Source of the DNA: Streptomyces sp. NBC_00247
Lineage (GTDB): Bacteria > Actinomycetota > Actinomycetes > Streptomycetales > Streptomycetaceae
Direction of reading: 5' to 3'
DNA: 64,000 nucleotides
NCBI RefSeq assembly: GCF_036188265.1
Contig: NZ_CP108093.1
Span: 186,001 to 250,000 of the forward strand
A program made the position numbers and the translations under genes. Position 1 is the first letter of the stretch. Each line of letters starts with the position of its first letter. A model generated the notes under the pieces. It was not told the DNA's origin. It saw only the letters and a list, made by a program, of their open reading frames with translations, and searched no databases. Below, piece after piece: positions 33,302 through 41,754 of the stretch.

Positions 33302-35158
33302 GTGCTCATTGTCGGATCGGGCCTGGCCGGCGCCGCCACCGCCATGCGGTTGCTCCGTTTCGCGCGCAGCCCCCTGGAAATCGTTCTGCTCGAGCGGCGT
33401 TCCGACTACCGGTGCGCAGGTGTCGCCTACCACCGCGACGGCAACCCCTGGGGCCATGTGTTCAACATCCAGGCGGGCCGGATGTCGGCCTTCCGTGAAG
33501 ACGTCCACGACTTCATCCGCTGGGCCAACTCCGAGGCGCACCGCGGGGACTGGCCTGCCCCGTGGGCCGGGACGACGTTCACCGAGGAGGGACCGGCGCC
33601 CCGGCGGATCTTCCAGGACTATCTGATCGACCGGCTGGCCGAAGCCAGGCGGGAAGCCTGTCCCGGCGTCGTGCTCGTCGAGGCGGACGGCGAGGCCGTC
33701 GACATGGAAGTCGGTTCGACCGGTGTCGGTGTGACGGTACGACACTTCTCCCTGCACGGCGCGGACAAGGGTTCCGGAGGCGGGCAGGGCCAGGAGACGA
33801 CAGTGCTCTTCGCGGACCGCGTCATCCTCGCGACCGGCCTGGAGCTCAGGGAGCCGCCGTTCGCCGCGGAGGTGCTCGACCACGAGTCCTTCGTGCGCAA
33901 CCCGTACTCCGAGGCCGGCGTCCGGAAACTGATGACGCTGCCGTCCGGGGCGACCGTCGCAATCGTCGGATCAGTGCTGAGCGCGTACGACTCGGCGGGC
34001 CTGCTGTTGCGCCAGGGACACACGGGGAAGATCCATCTGGTCTCCAGGACGGGGACGGTGTTCCGTACGTACCCCGCCGGCCATGAACACGAGGTGGTGC
34101 GGCTGCCCTGCCCGAGGGCACTGCTGGAGCCGTACCTCGATCGTGAGGAGTTCCTGGCCCGAGTCCGCGGCGCGTGGGAGGCCGCGTGCTCGACGGTCGT
34201 CCGCGAGCACCCCGGCATCCATCCGACCGTGGTCGCGGAGCGGGTGGCCAAGGCGTGGGAGCCGCATCTGCCGAAGGCCATCGAGCTGATTCCCTCCGCG
34301 GAACTGCGGGGGCTGCTGGACGAGTTCGGTACCGCCATCGCTGCCTTCCGGGTGGGTGCGGTGGAGTACACGATGGAGGTCATCGAGCGCGCTATGCACC
34401 CGGCGGACGGGACGGTGCAGCTGGTGGTCGGCAAGGTGGCCGGAATCAAGCCGACGGAGTCCGGGCGGCTGGCCGTCTCCGTCGACGCCAGGAACGGGAT
34501 GCGGTCCATCGAGACCGACCTGGTGATTTCCAACTTCGGCAGGGAGTCGGACTACGGCAGGGTTGGCCGGCCACTGTGGAAGAACCTCCTGCGCCGGGGC
34601 ATGGCGGTCCCTCACGAGCGCACCGGGCGCGGTCTGGAGGTCGACGGGCGGGGGGCGCTGCTCGGCCCCGGCGGGCAGGCGGTCGGCCCCATCTACGCGG
34701 TCGGCGTGCTGAGAGAAGGCGACGAGATCGTCCGGAACGGCCGGACCGGTGCGTTCACCTTCAACCTCGCGGCCATCAAGAACCACTCGATCGCGGTTGC
34801 CGCCTGTGTCATCGAGACGCTGGAACCGGGCGGAGATGTTTTGGCCGAGAGCTTGGCCGAATACTATGCCCGTTCCAGCAATATCAAGGAAGTGGACCGG
34901 GTCGAATTCGAGGAAGCTGTGACTCTGGAGGTGAGGAGGCTGGCCGCACGTACCCGAAGCGAGCGGGAAATCATCGATTCCCGTTTGGATTCGCGCATTC
35001 GGACCGCGGAAGAAATGCTGCCAGGTCTTTCGACGGACGCGTCCCTGCGCGACCGTCTGATGAGGACTGTCGTCAACCGGGCAGCCGTTGAACGGCTCAC
35101 CGACATCTCAGTTACGCCGAAGCAACTGCGCAGACAACTCGGGATAGCGAACTCCTAG
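33302..35158 (+). CDS. FAD/NAD(P)-binding oxidoreductase, SidA/FMO-like layout
   Basis: The 618-residue flavoprotein has an N-terminal dinucleotide motif (VLIVGSGLAGAATA), the ATG-type motif VILATGLEL, and a second Rossmann motif (VAIVGSVLSAYDSAG). It resembles the FAD-NAD(P)-binding family PF13454, with a C-terminal helical extension of about 120 residues. The start is uncertain. GTG 33302 puts the FAD motif at the very N-terminus and has no good ribosome site, while GGGGAGG at 33,261-33,267 sits 7 bases before an in-frame ATA. The next gene begins about 15 bases after its stop, so the two form an operon. Substrate unknown. Confidence 0.7.
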   Translation: MLIVGSGLAGAATAMRLLRFARSPLEIVLLERRSDYRCAGVAYHRDGNPWGHVFNIQAGRMSAFREDVHDFIRWANSEAHRGDWPAPWAGTTFTEEGPAPRRIFQDYLIDRLAEARREACPGVVLVEADGEAVDMEVGSTGVGVTVRHFSLHGADKGSGGGQGQETTVLFADRVILATGLELREPPFAAEVLDHESFVRNPYSEAGVRKLMTLPSGATVAIVGSVLSAYDSAGLLLRQGHTGKIHLVSRTGTVFRTYPAGHEHEVVRLPCPRALLEPYLDREEFLARVRGAWEAACSTVVREHPGIHPTVVAERVAKAWEPHLPKAIELIPSAELRGLLDEFGTAIAAFRVGAVEYTMEVIERAMHPADGTVQLVVGKVAGIKPTESGRLAVSVDARNGMRSIETDLVISNFGRESDYGRVGRPLWKNLLRRGMAVPHERTGRGLEVDGRGALLGPGGQAVGPIYAVGVLREGDEIVRNGRTGAFTFNLAAIKNHSIAVAACVIETLEPGGDVLAESLAEYYARSSNIKEVDRVEFEEAVTLEVRRLAARTRSEREIIDSRLDSRIRTAEEMLPGLSTDASLRDRLMRTVVNRAAVERLTDISVTPKQLRRQLGIANS

Positions 35159-35173
35159 GACGTGGAGGACCAG

Positions 35174-36391
35174 TTGAGCGGGCGACGAATTCAAGGGTTC
35201 CTGTTGAGCGACGGAACAGAGAAAGTGTTGCGAGGCACTTGTAACCGCACAAGGAGTCCACTTCAGGGGTCCATCCTCGTCGCCAGTTCCCTCGAAGCGG
35301 GCCTCTACGACGCGATGGTGGCCTCACGTGCGGTCGTCTGCGGCGCGGGCGGGCTGACCGGGCACATGCAGTCCATCTGCCGCGGCAGGGGTATCCCCGT
35401 GCTCCGTGTCGACGAGAGCGATCTGGCGGGCGTCACCGGCGAGGTGACACTGCATCTGGAAAGCCAGTCGATCGTCGTCGAGTCCGCCACGGTCTCCCGG
35501 GCCGCGAGCCCGACAGCGGGGGAACCGTCGCCGGACGATCTGGGCTCGGCCTGCGCGGTCATCGCGGACCTGCAGGACATCACCACGATCAACGCGTGCG
35601 GTCCGGACGCGAAGCGGGTCGACTCCTTCTTCATCCGGGAGGAGTTCCTCTGCCTGGCGGCAGGCCTGCGTCCACTCGACTCGGTGGGCGGCAGCCCGGC
35701 CGACATCACAGCCTACGGTCAGGCCGTCGCGGACCGGCTGTGCGCGTTCGTCGAGGCTCTCCTGCCCGAGCAGCGGCTCGTCCTGCGACTGCTCGACCTC
35801 CGCTCGGACCACGCTGCCCGGGTCACCGAGCTGACCCGGGTCGCGGTCGAACCGAACCCCGAACTGGGCCTGCACGGCGCCCGCTGGCTGCTGGCGTCGA
35901 ACGCGTACCGGGACGCGCTGCACGCGGTCCTCGCATCCCTGCGCATGCGGCTCGGTGACGAAGCGGGCCGGGTGCACCTCTCGGTTCCCTTCGTCAACGA
36001 CGCGGAGGAGTTCGCCACGCTGTGCAGGCACCTGGAGCTGCCGCCCGACGTGCCGGTGTCCGCGTTCATCGAGACGCCCGCGGCGGTGCACGCCACCGCG
36101 GCGATCTGTGCCGAGGGGGCCAGCGAGCTGTTCGTCGGCACGAAGGACCTGGTGCAGTTCTACCTCGCGGCGGACCGGGGCAACCACCTGGTGGCCGGGT
36201 CCTATCAGACCCGGCACCCGGCCGTCATCGACGGCATAAGAAGGGTGGTGGAGTCGGCGCGCGCCACGGGCACCCCGGTGAGGGTGTTCGCGCTGGGGGC
36301 GGACCTCGGCCACTACCTGGAGCAGTTGCCGACCCCGGACGGCTACATGATGTGCACAGCCGAACTCCAGCAGGTGATCCTCCGGTCGTAG
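35174..36391 (+). CDS. PEP-utilising-enzyme relative (phosphohistidine domain plus TIM barrel), probably altered active site
   Basis: TTG 35174 is preferred because GTGGAGG ends 5 bases before it; GTG 35162 would lie inside that ribosome site. The 405-residue protein has an N-terminal swivelling domain (GGLTGHMQS, matching the phosphohistidine signature) and a C-terminal barrel like enzyme I and PEP synthase (IETPAAVH, GTKDLVQFYLAADRGN). It lacks the ATP-grasp domain of dikinases and the HPr-binding domain of enzyme I. In the barrel the usual GTND reads GTKD, and the usual C-G-E-x-A-G-D block reads ALGADLG, so the catalytic Cys is absent. It is co-transcribed with the flavoprotein. Function unknown. 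Confidence 0.6.
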   Translation: MSGRRIQGFLLSDGTEKVLRGTCNRTRSPLQGSILVASSLEAGLYDAMVASRAVVCGAGGLTGHMQSICRGRGIPVLRVDESDLAGVTGEVTLHLESQSIVVESATVSRAASPTAGEPSPDDLGSACAVIADLQDITTINACGPDAKRVDSFFIREEFLCLAAGLRPLDSVGGSPADITAYGQAVADRLCAFVEALLPEQRLVLRLLDLRSDHAARVTELTRVAVEPNPELGLHGARWLLASNAYRDALHAVLASLRMRLGDEAGRVHLSVPFVNDAEEFATLCRHLELPPDVPVSAFIETPAAVHATAAICAEGASELFVGTKDLVQFYLAADRGNHLVAGSYQTRHPAVIDGIRRVVESARATGTPVRVFALGADLGHYLEQLPTPDGYMMCTAELQQVILRS

Positions 36392-36598
36392 CCCTGGCAG
36401 GGCGAGCACCCGGTACGGCGGTGGCCGCTGCGACCGGACCGCGCCGGGAGCCGGCTGCGCGGACGGCGGGGTCCGTGCGGCGGCAACTGGTCCGGCGAGG
36501 CCGTCGCTTCCTCGCCGGACCGCTCGGCCGGGCCCCGGGCCGCCCGGCCGGCTCACATCCGTCGTGCCCGTTTCTCAGGGGCCGGGCGCAGGTTGCGC

Positions 36599-37477
36599 CT
36601 ATGGTGAGCCCTCCTGCACGGCTCTCAGCCGGTGCGCTCCGGCCGGGCCCCACGGATCCGCCTGCCAGTCGCCCGCACAGGGAGCCCGCCCGCGGCCGCT
36701 GGCGGCGACCCCGGCCTCACCGGACGGGGCGGCGTGCAGCGGCCGGTGGTACAGGCCGTCCAGTTCCGGTAGAGCGAGCAGAATCGGCAGGTCGAGCTTG
36801 GTGGCCGCCCTCAATTGCACATCGGCGTTGTACATGCGTCCTCCGCGGGCGCGGACCGCCCACCCCGAGCCGATCAGCCTCGGTAGGCGGACCTGCGGAC
36901 CGGACGCGTCGTCGTGCAGCATCACGGCCGCCGCCCGGATGAACCACAGCCCGTCGGGGACGTTCAGGCGGAACGGGCGGAACTCGTCCAAGATGTCGCA
37001 GGAGCGCGGCAGTCCCTCCATGATCGGGGTGCTGAACGCACCCACATAGACCCGGACCGGGCCGACGTCCGCCGGGAAGTGCAGTCGTCCGGCCACAGTG
37101 GACAACCCGTGGCCGGCCTGGGCGGCCGGCAGGGTGAGCGGTGGCATGCCGCAGCGGGCCAGGAACCGGTACCTGGTCGGCGCGATGCCGACGCTGCGGG
37201 TGAAGCGGCTGGTGAACGTGCCCAGGCTGTTGTAGCCCACCCGGTGGGTGATGTCCGAGACGCTGGCCGCGGTCTCCAGCAGGTGCCGCTTGGCCATGAA
37301 CAGTCTGATCGCGGCGAGGAACCGGCCCGGCGACGTCCCGGTCACCTCGTTGAACATCCGTGAATAGTGGAACTTGCTGTAAAAGGCAGTTTCCGCCAGT
37401 TGTCCCAGGGAAAGCGGGTCGGCGTGGTGATTCCACATAGCTTTAATACTGCGCTCGATCGCTGCCTCTGCGGCCAT
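36599..37477 (-). CDS. AraC-family transcriptional regulator, N-terminal HTH
   Basis: ATG 37477 has GGGGGA 5 bases upstream; the frame is open further but that stretch is not conserved-looking. The 292-residue protein has the AraC double helix-turn-helix in its first 100 residues (LAETAFYSKFHYSRMFNEVTG and VSDITHRVGYNSLGTFTSRF), followed by a C-terminal ~180-residue domain. HTH-first AraC proteins with a C-terminal ligand domain are common in Streptomyces. It converges with the PEP-enzyme-like gene; target unknown. The 477-base gap beyond its start (37,478-37,954) shows only short direct repeats of TGCATG near 37,505 and no gene. Confidence 0.85.
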   Translation of the reverse strand: MAAEAAIERSIKAMWNHHADPLSLGQLAETAFYSKFHYSRMFNEVTGTSPGRFLAAIRLFMAKRHLLETAASVSDITHRVGYNSLGTFTSRFTRSVGIAPTRYRFLARCGMPPLTLPAAQAGHGLSTVAGRLHFPADVGPVRVYVGAFSTPIMEGLPRSCDILDEFRPFRLNVPDGLWFIRAAAVMLHDDASGPQVRLPRLIGSGWAVRARGGRMYNADVQLRAATKLDLPILLALPELDGLYHRPLHAAPSGEAGVAASGRGRAPCAGDWQADPWGPAGAHRLRAVQEGSP

Positions 37478-37954
37478 CCGTATCCCCCGGCTTTGGATGC
37501 TGAGAATGCATGTGCATGTGCACGGAAATACCAATCGCCTGTCGGGACCTTGGGAACCCCGATCGGAATTGTTCCGGTGAGCGGTCGCAGTACGTCCCGG
37601 CTCACCGGCGCATTCGTTACAGCGAGTTACCTTTCGGGTCGGCGGGTTCGTCTTGGAGTGCCTGGTCGTTCTGCACCGGTCGCGCGGTGGCTCCCTCATG
37701 TGGCGGTACACCTTCCCGAACGTGTCGAATCCGGCCGATGCCGTGGCGGCCGGGTATGGCGCAGGAATATCGTTTAGCTGTTCGAAACCGTTCGCATCTT
37801 CAAAATTGCGGTTTGAGACGGATGCCGAGAGAAGGTGGCCGAAAATCGCGTTTACGGTACCGCTTCCGTCGACGGCGTAAGCGCTGTGCGGATAAATCTC
37901 CGACCCCGGACGGGTTTCACCGGCTTCACCTGCTGGTGCAGGGCTGACGCGTCC

Positions 37955-38640
37955 TCAGGTATCGAGCAGCTGGACTGCGTGACCGGTAGTGGCCGGTAGT
38001 GGCCGGTGGCGTCGGCGACGTTGGTCCGTCCGGCCAGGCGGATGAGACCGATGACGAGGTCGCGGAGGGTCACACTGGCCCGGGGGTGCGGTGCCGGTGC
38101 GGATGCGCGAGGCGTCTTCGGCGAAGGTCACGTCTCGTACGTGGTGCGGGTCTCGGCCTGCCAGTGCCCGCGGATCAGCTCCGCGAACCTGGCCGGGGGA
38201 CCTGCTCGGGGGTGAGGCTGATGACCGCGTAGATGGTCTTGATGGTCGTCTTCCCGGATGTGCGGTCGGTGCGGCGGCGCTTGATCCCGATGGTCTGGAC
38301 GGCATGAGGGAAGAACGGACCCGGCTGGACCGTGCAGACCTACGGACGGCGGATCTCACGGCGTCCGTGCGCCCGGTCACGGGTGCGGTGTCGGAGCGGG
38401 ACCTCGCGCCAGGGCAGGCGCCGCAGTTGGCTGCGGAGGTTCTTCTGGTCGCCCTTCACGACCAGGATGCCGTGGGCGCCGCCGGCGGTGATCCGCTCGG
38501 CGTGGCCGGACAGATCGAGCCGGTCCGGCAGCGGAGCGGAGGCGGGGATTTCGTTGCACTTGGTGGCGATGGTGGCGCCGCAGGACGCCGGTCAGGGAGG
38601 ACGACATGCCAGCGCCCCCTGTTCGTGATCAGAGGCTTCG
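37955..38640 (-). pseudogene. Decayed ISAs1-family transposase
   Basis: Reading the minus strand across frames gives [101 protein letters not shown] and DLVIGLIRLAGRTNVADA. These are the ordered blocks of an ISAs1 transposase from the middle to the C-terminus. At least three frameshifts and an in-frame stop break it, and the N-terminal third is missing. No clear terminal inverted repeats remain. Confidence 0.8.
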
Positions 38641-38944
38641 ACAACCTTGATCAACGAGGATCGCTTTCGCCGGCTCCAGACAGGACGTGGGGGCAGCCTC
38701 GGCACGTACTCACGCGATCAGCTCGTCTCGCCGGTGAGAACGGTCCGCCCTGCCCGCTGGTGGAGCCGGGGGCCGATCGCGGGAGTTCGAGGCGGCCCGG
38801 CAGAACCCGGGACGCGTCTACGCTCCCGACTCCGAGCACCACCTCATCGTCGTGGCCATGGCGAAGGTACTTCCTCAAGTCCGGTGCGGTGGCCTGTTCC
38901 CGCCGCTGTTCGACACAGCCACGACTTCCACGGCCCCTGCCCAC

Positions 38945-39115
38945 GCTCGGTCTCCTTCTCGCGCAGGTGGGCAAGGAGTGTGCAACGCCTGCTTGAGACA
39001 ACCGAGCCTGCGTCAGCGGGACTTGATCCTCAGGCGGTGCTCGTACAGCAGCCGGGAAACATGCTCGACGAGCTCGTGCGGGACGTCGAGCACGGCTCGA
39101 TACGGAACCAGCAGG
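38945..39115 (-). pseudogene. Fragment of IS5-type transposase N-terminus
   Basis: The minus strand encodes LLVPYRAVLDVPHELVEHV, then RLLYEHRLRIKSR, a stop where Trp is expected, then RRLGCLKQALHTLAHLREKET. This pattern is familiar from the start of Streptomyces IS5-type transposases. The rest of the gene is absent. The gap 38,641-38,944 encodes only shifted fragments on the plus strand (SEHHLIVVAMAKVL and others) that I cannot name. Confidence 0.5.
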
Positions 39116-39308
39116 GCCCCTCAGGCCGCCGGTGTGATGAGTGGAATCACCACGCCGACGTCGAGGGGCCCTGCCGCGTCACCACACCTGCCCGGCGCAT
39201 TTCACTCCTGCGGAACAGGATGAAAGAGGTGCACTCATGGGCGCGATCCGGGTCCTGGCCCGTGAAAGCCGCAGCCCGGTGGTTCGAGCGCTTCAGCGTG
39301 AGCCAGCT

Positions 39309-39391
39309 GTTCCACCGCCGCGTCGGCACCGTCGTCCAAGCCGTCCACACGCTGCTGACCTGTGACTGTTCAGGACTGAAGAGGGTCAGTG
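39309..39391. repeat. 83-bp direct repeat, right copy
   Basis: This is the partner of the repeat at 32,638, in the same orientation and differing at scattered positions. The surrounding gap (39,116-39,660) has no intact gene; besides the repeat it holds a small 8-bp-stem hairpin at 39,437-39,459. Confidence 0.7.
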
Positions 39392-39660
39392 AGCGATTCG
39401 CGGTGGCCACCGAACAGGTATCGGCGCCGGAGACGCGACGCACGAGGCGCCCGTGCGTCGAGGAGACGTTCGAAGTCTCAACTCGCCGACACGGGCGCCC
39501 TATTTGTCCCCTGCATGCTCATCGCCCTCCCCGCGCACCCGCCAGGAATCGCGGAAAAGCCCCTATCCGGGCCGTGCCGAATCGCGCCGCGAAGGGCTCT
39601 GCATCGAACAGGCCCGGTCGCACGCTCCGACCGGTGACCGGGCCCGGGAGCCACCGCCCC

Positions 39661-40434
39661 TCAGCGGCGCCCCACAGGTCCGAGTGCACTCGCGGAACCC
39701 ACCTCGGAGCCGGCCGGGGCAGCCGCCGTTTCCACGTCTCCCAGGAGGCCGAAACTCTCCTTGACCACCCGCTTCTCCTTCCAGAGGTGGTAGACGGCGA
39801 TGCCGAGGATGACCGTGCCCACCGCATTGGCCACGAAGTGCCACCAGACCCGGTACGTCACCAGTGCCGGGCCCGGTTCGATGGCACCGAACCAGGTGGA
39901 CAGGCCGATGGCCCGGCTCGCGCCCAGCGCCACCGAAGCCGTCAGCACGATGTGCTCGATGCCGTGGATGCCCTGCATCCAGACGCCCATCCTGGCCCAC
40001 TTGCGCGCCTTCAGCTGCCCGGCGACCCGGTGCGTGATCTGCACGATGCCGACCAGTCCGGCAAGGAAGATGAAGTTGCCGACCAAGTGCAGGATCTCCA
40101 TCCCGAGGGTGGGCTTGCCGGCGTCGACCTGACCCATCCCACGGGCAAAGCTGTCAGCCCACGGAGTCATCCACGCCGGGTCGTAGGGATGGGCGATCCA
40201 GTAGCCCGCCTGCACGACATGTTCCTGGAAGTGGCCGACCTGGCCCACGACGCCAACGCCCACGAGCACTACGGCGAGCTTGTACGCCCACGGCTTCACC
40301 GCCTTGCGGTTCCCGACCGCCAGCACGGCGACGGCGGCCCACATCGCGACGGCCCAGCCGATGAAGAGGACAGCGCCCACGGTGTCGACCGTCGAAACGG
40401 TGGGTGCCATTCCCGGCATGCCGGAGTGATCCAT
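39661..40434 (-). CDS. Polytopic membrane protein with His motifs, unknown function
   Basis: ATG 40434 has GGAGG about 8 bases upstream, so the 257-residue form is preferred over longer readings. It has about six hydrophobic segments and a Met/His start (MDHSGMPGM). Histidine-bearing loops such as GHFQEHV, ILHLVGN and GIHGIEHIV could bind a metal or haem. The C-terminal 25 residues are soluble. It is not recognised with confidence; proteins annotated only as DUF-type membrane proteins with this start occur in Streptomyces. It stands alone between transposon debris and the divergent CoA-ester operon. The 495-base gap before that operon carries one clear palindrome. Confidence 0.6.
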   Translation of the reverse strand: MDHSGMPGMAPTVSTVDTVGAVLFIGWAVAMWAAVAVLAVGNRKAVKPWAYKLAVVLVGVGVVGQVGHFQEHVVQAGYWIAHPYDPAWMTPWADSFARGMGQVDAGKPTLGMEILHLVGNFIFLAGLVGIVQITHRVAGQLKARKWARMGVWMQGIHGIEHIVLTASVALGASRAIGLSTWFGAIEPGPALVTYRVWWHFVANAVGTVILGIAVYHLWKEKRVVKESFGLLGDVETAAAPAGSEVGSASALGPVGRR

Positions 40435-40834
40435 ACGAAGTTCCTCCCTGGTGTCTCTCAACTGTGCGGAAAGATCGCAGATACAGCTGTCGGCGTTCGG
40501 CAGCGCCCTGAGGCGGCGACCGAAATCCGAGGCCGGCGAAGAAGCACGTCCTGGGTTCCCCCGGCACGAGCAGGACCAGCGCCCTCCCGCCACTCACGAT
40601 CGCGAACCGGCCCGCCTACGGGGCTCCCGCCCGACAGACTGCCGCCAGCCAGCCGGGTTCGCCTCTTCCACGTTGCTCTCTTCGGGACTCGGCAGGGCGC
40701 GCCCGGATCCCGCCGGTGGCAAGGCCCTCCGCCCGCGTGCGACCCGGACAGGTGCCCTGGCCGCCGGCACGGCCCCGGAGCGCTCCGCACCGGTTCACGG
40801 CAAAGCACCTTGGGAGAAGTCGACCCGATACAGA

Positions 40835-40853
40835 AGATGTGATGCTCACATCT
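40835..40853. promoter_or_regulatory. Perfect palindrome, candidate operator of the CoA-ester operon
   Basis: AGATGTGA-TGC-TCACATCT has eight paired bases on each side of a 3-base centre, 77-95 bases upstream of the hydratase start. A second weaker inverted repeat (AGTGCG-N4-CGCACT) lies at 40,890-40,905. No dedicated regulator gene adjoins it. Confidence 0.5.
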
Positions 40854-40929
40854 GTGGCCGGAGCCACGGACGGTGGATTGGTGAGTTGCAGTGCGCGTGC
40901 GCACTTCGTCTGGAGAAGAGGCCAAGAAA

Positions 40930-41754
40930 ATGATCACGCTGAACACGGTGAACGTCGAGATCGACGGACCGAAGGCCACGATCTACCTGAACCGGCCGGG
41001 CAAGAAGAACGCGATGAATCCGCAGATGCACCTGGATATGAACGAGGCCCTGGACGCGATCGAGGCAGCCGGAACCGTAAAGGCGGTCGTCGTGACCGGC
41101 AGCGGTGACAGTTTCAGCTCCGGGATGGACCTCGAAGAGTGCTTCCTGCAGCCTTTCGACGACCCGCAGTTGTTCTACCGGACCAATCTGGTGGCGCTCA
41201 ATTGGTTCAAGCGGCTGAAGGCCTTTCCCGCGGTGACCATCGCCAAGGTGAACGGGTACGCCTTCGGCGGCGGGTTCCTGGTCGCGGGGATCTGCGATCT
41301 GGCCATCACGTCGGAGACGGCGAAGTTCGGACTCTCCGAAATCAACTTCGGCATCTTCCCGGCGGGTGGAGCCACCTGGGCGGCCACACACAACCTGCCG
41401 CGTAAGCAAGCGCTGTACTACATCCTCACCGGGGACACTCTCACCGGGCGGCAGGCGGAGACCTACGGGCTGGTGAACAAGGCCGTTCCGGCGGATCAAC
41501 TGGACGCGGAGACCGACCGAATCGTCGGACGGATCATCAACAAGAACCCGATCACACTGGAACTGGCGAAGCAGGTCTATGAGCGCACCACGACCATGGA
41601 CCTTCCGGCGTCGATCGACTACGACCAGGCGAAGCTCTGGGAGCTCTCCCGTCTCAGCGGCAACGAGTGGATCAACGTGGCGCTCAAGCAGTTCGAAAAG
41701 CGCGACTACCAGCCCGGCCTCAGCACGTACAGTCGGGTGGACGCCGCGTCATGA
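40930..41754 (+). CDS. Crotonase-family p-hydroxycinnamoyl-CoA hydratase/lyase-like enzyme
   Basis: ATG 40930 follows a purine-rich GAGAAGAGG; the product is 274 residues, the usual length for this group. Crotonase marks include SGMDLEECF, the oxyanion stretch FGGGFLVAGICDLA and FGLSEINFGIFP, which holds the catalytic Glu of hydroxycinnamoyl-CoA hydratase-lyase (HCHL). Compared by eye with the Pseudomonas enzyme, the active-site Ser after GGGF is Leu and the two Tyr that bind the phenol appear as Cys and Gln. It may therefore hydrate a different aryl-acryloyl-CoA or stop at the beta-hydroxy ester. ATGA overlap with the CoA ligase gene shows co-translation. Confidence 0.75.
   Translation: MITLNTVNVEIDGPKATIYLNRPGKKNAMNPQMHLDMNEALDAIEAAGTVKAVVVTGSGDSFSSGMDLEECFLQPFDDPQLFYRTNLVALNWFKRLKAFPAVTIAKVNGYAFGGGFLVAGICDLAITSETAKFGLSEINFGIFPAGGATWAATHNLPRKQALYYILTGDTLTGRQAETYGLVNKAVPADQLDAETDRIVGRIINKNPITLELAKQVYERTTTMDLPASIDYDQAKLWELSRLSGNEWINVALKQFEKRDYQPGLSTYSRVDAAS

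Noticed and set aside
38651..39223. Intact gene on either strand between the transposase remnants
   Set aside because: Recognisable pieces fall in different frames with stops between them; no continuous product can be supported.
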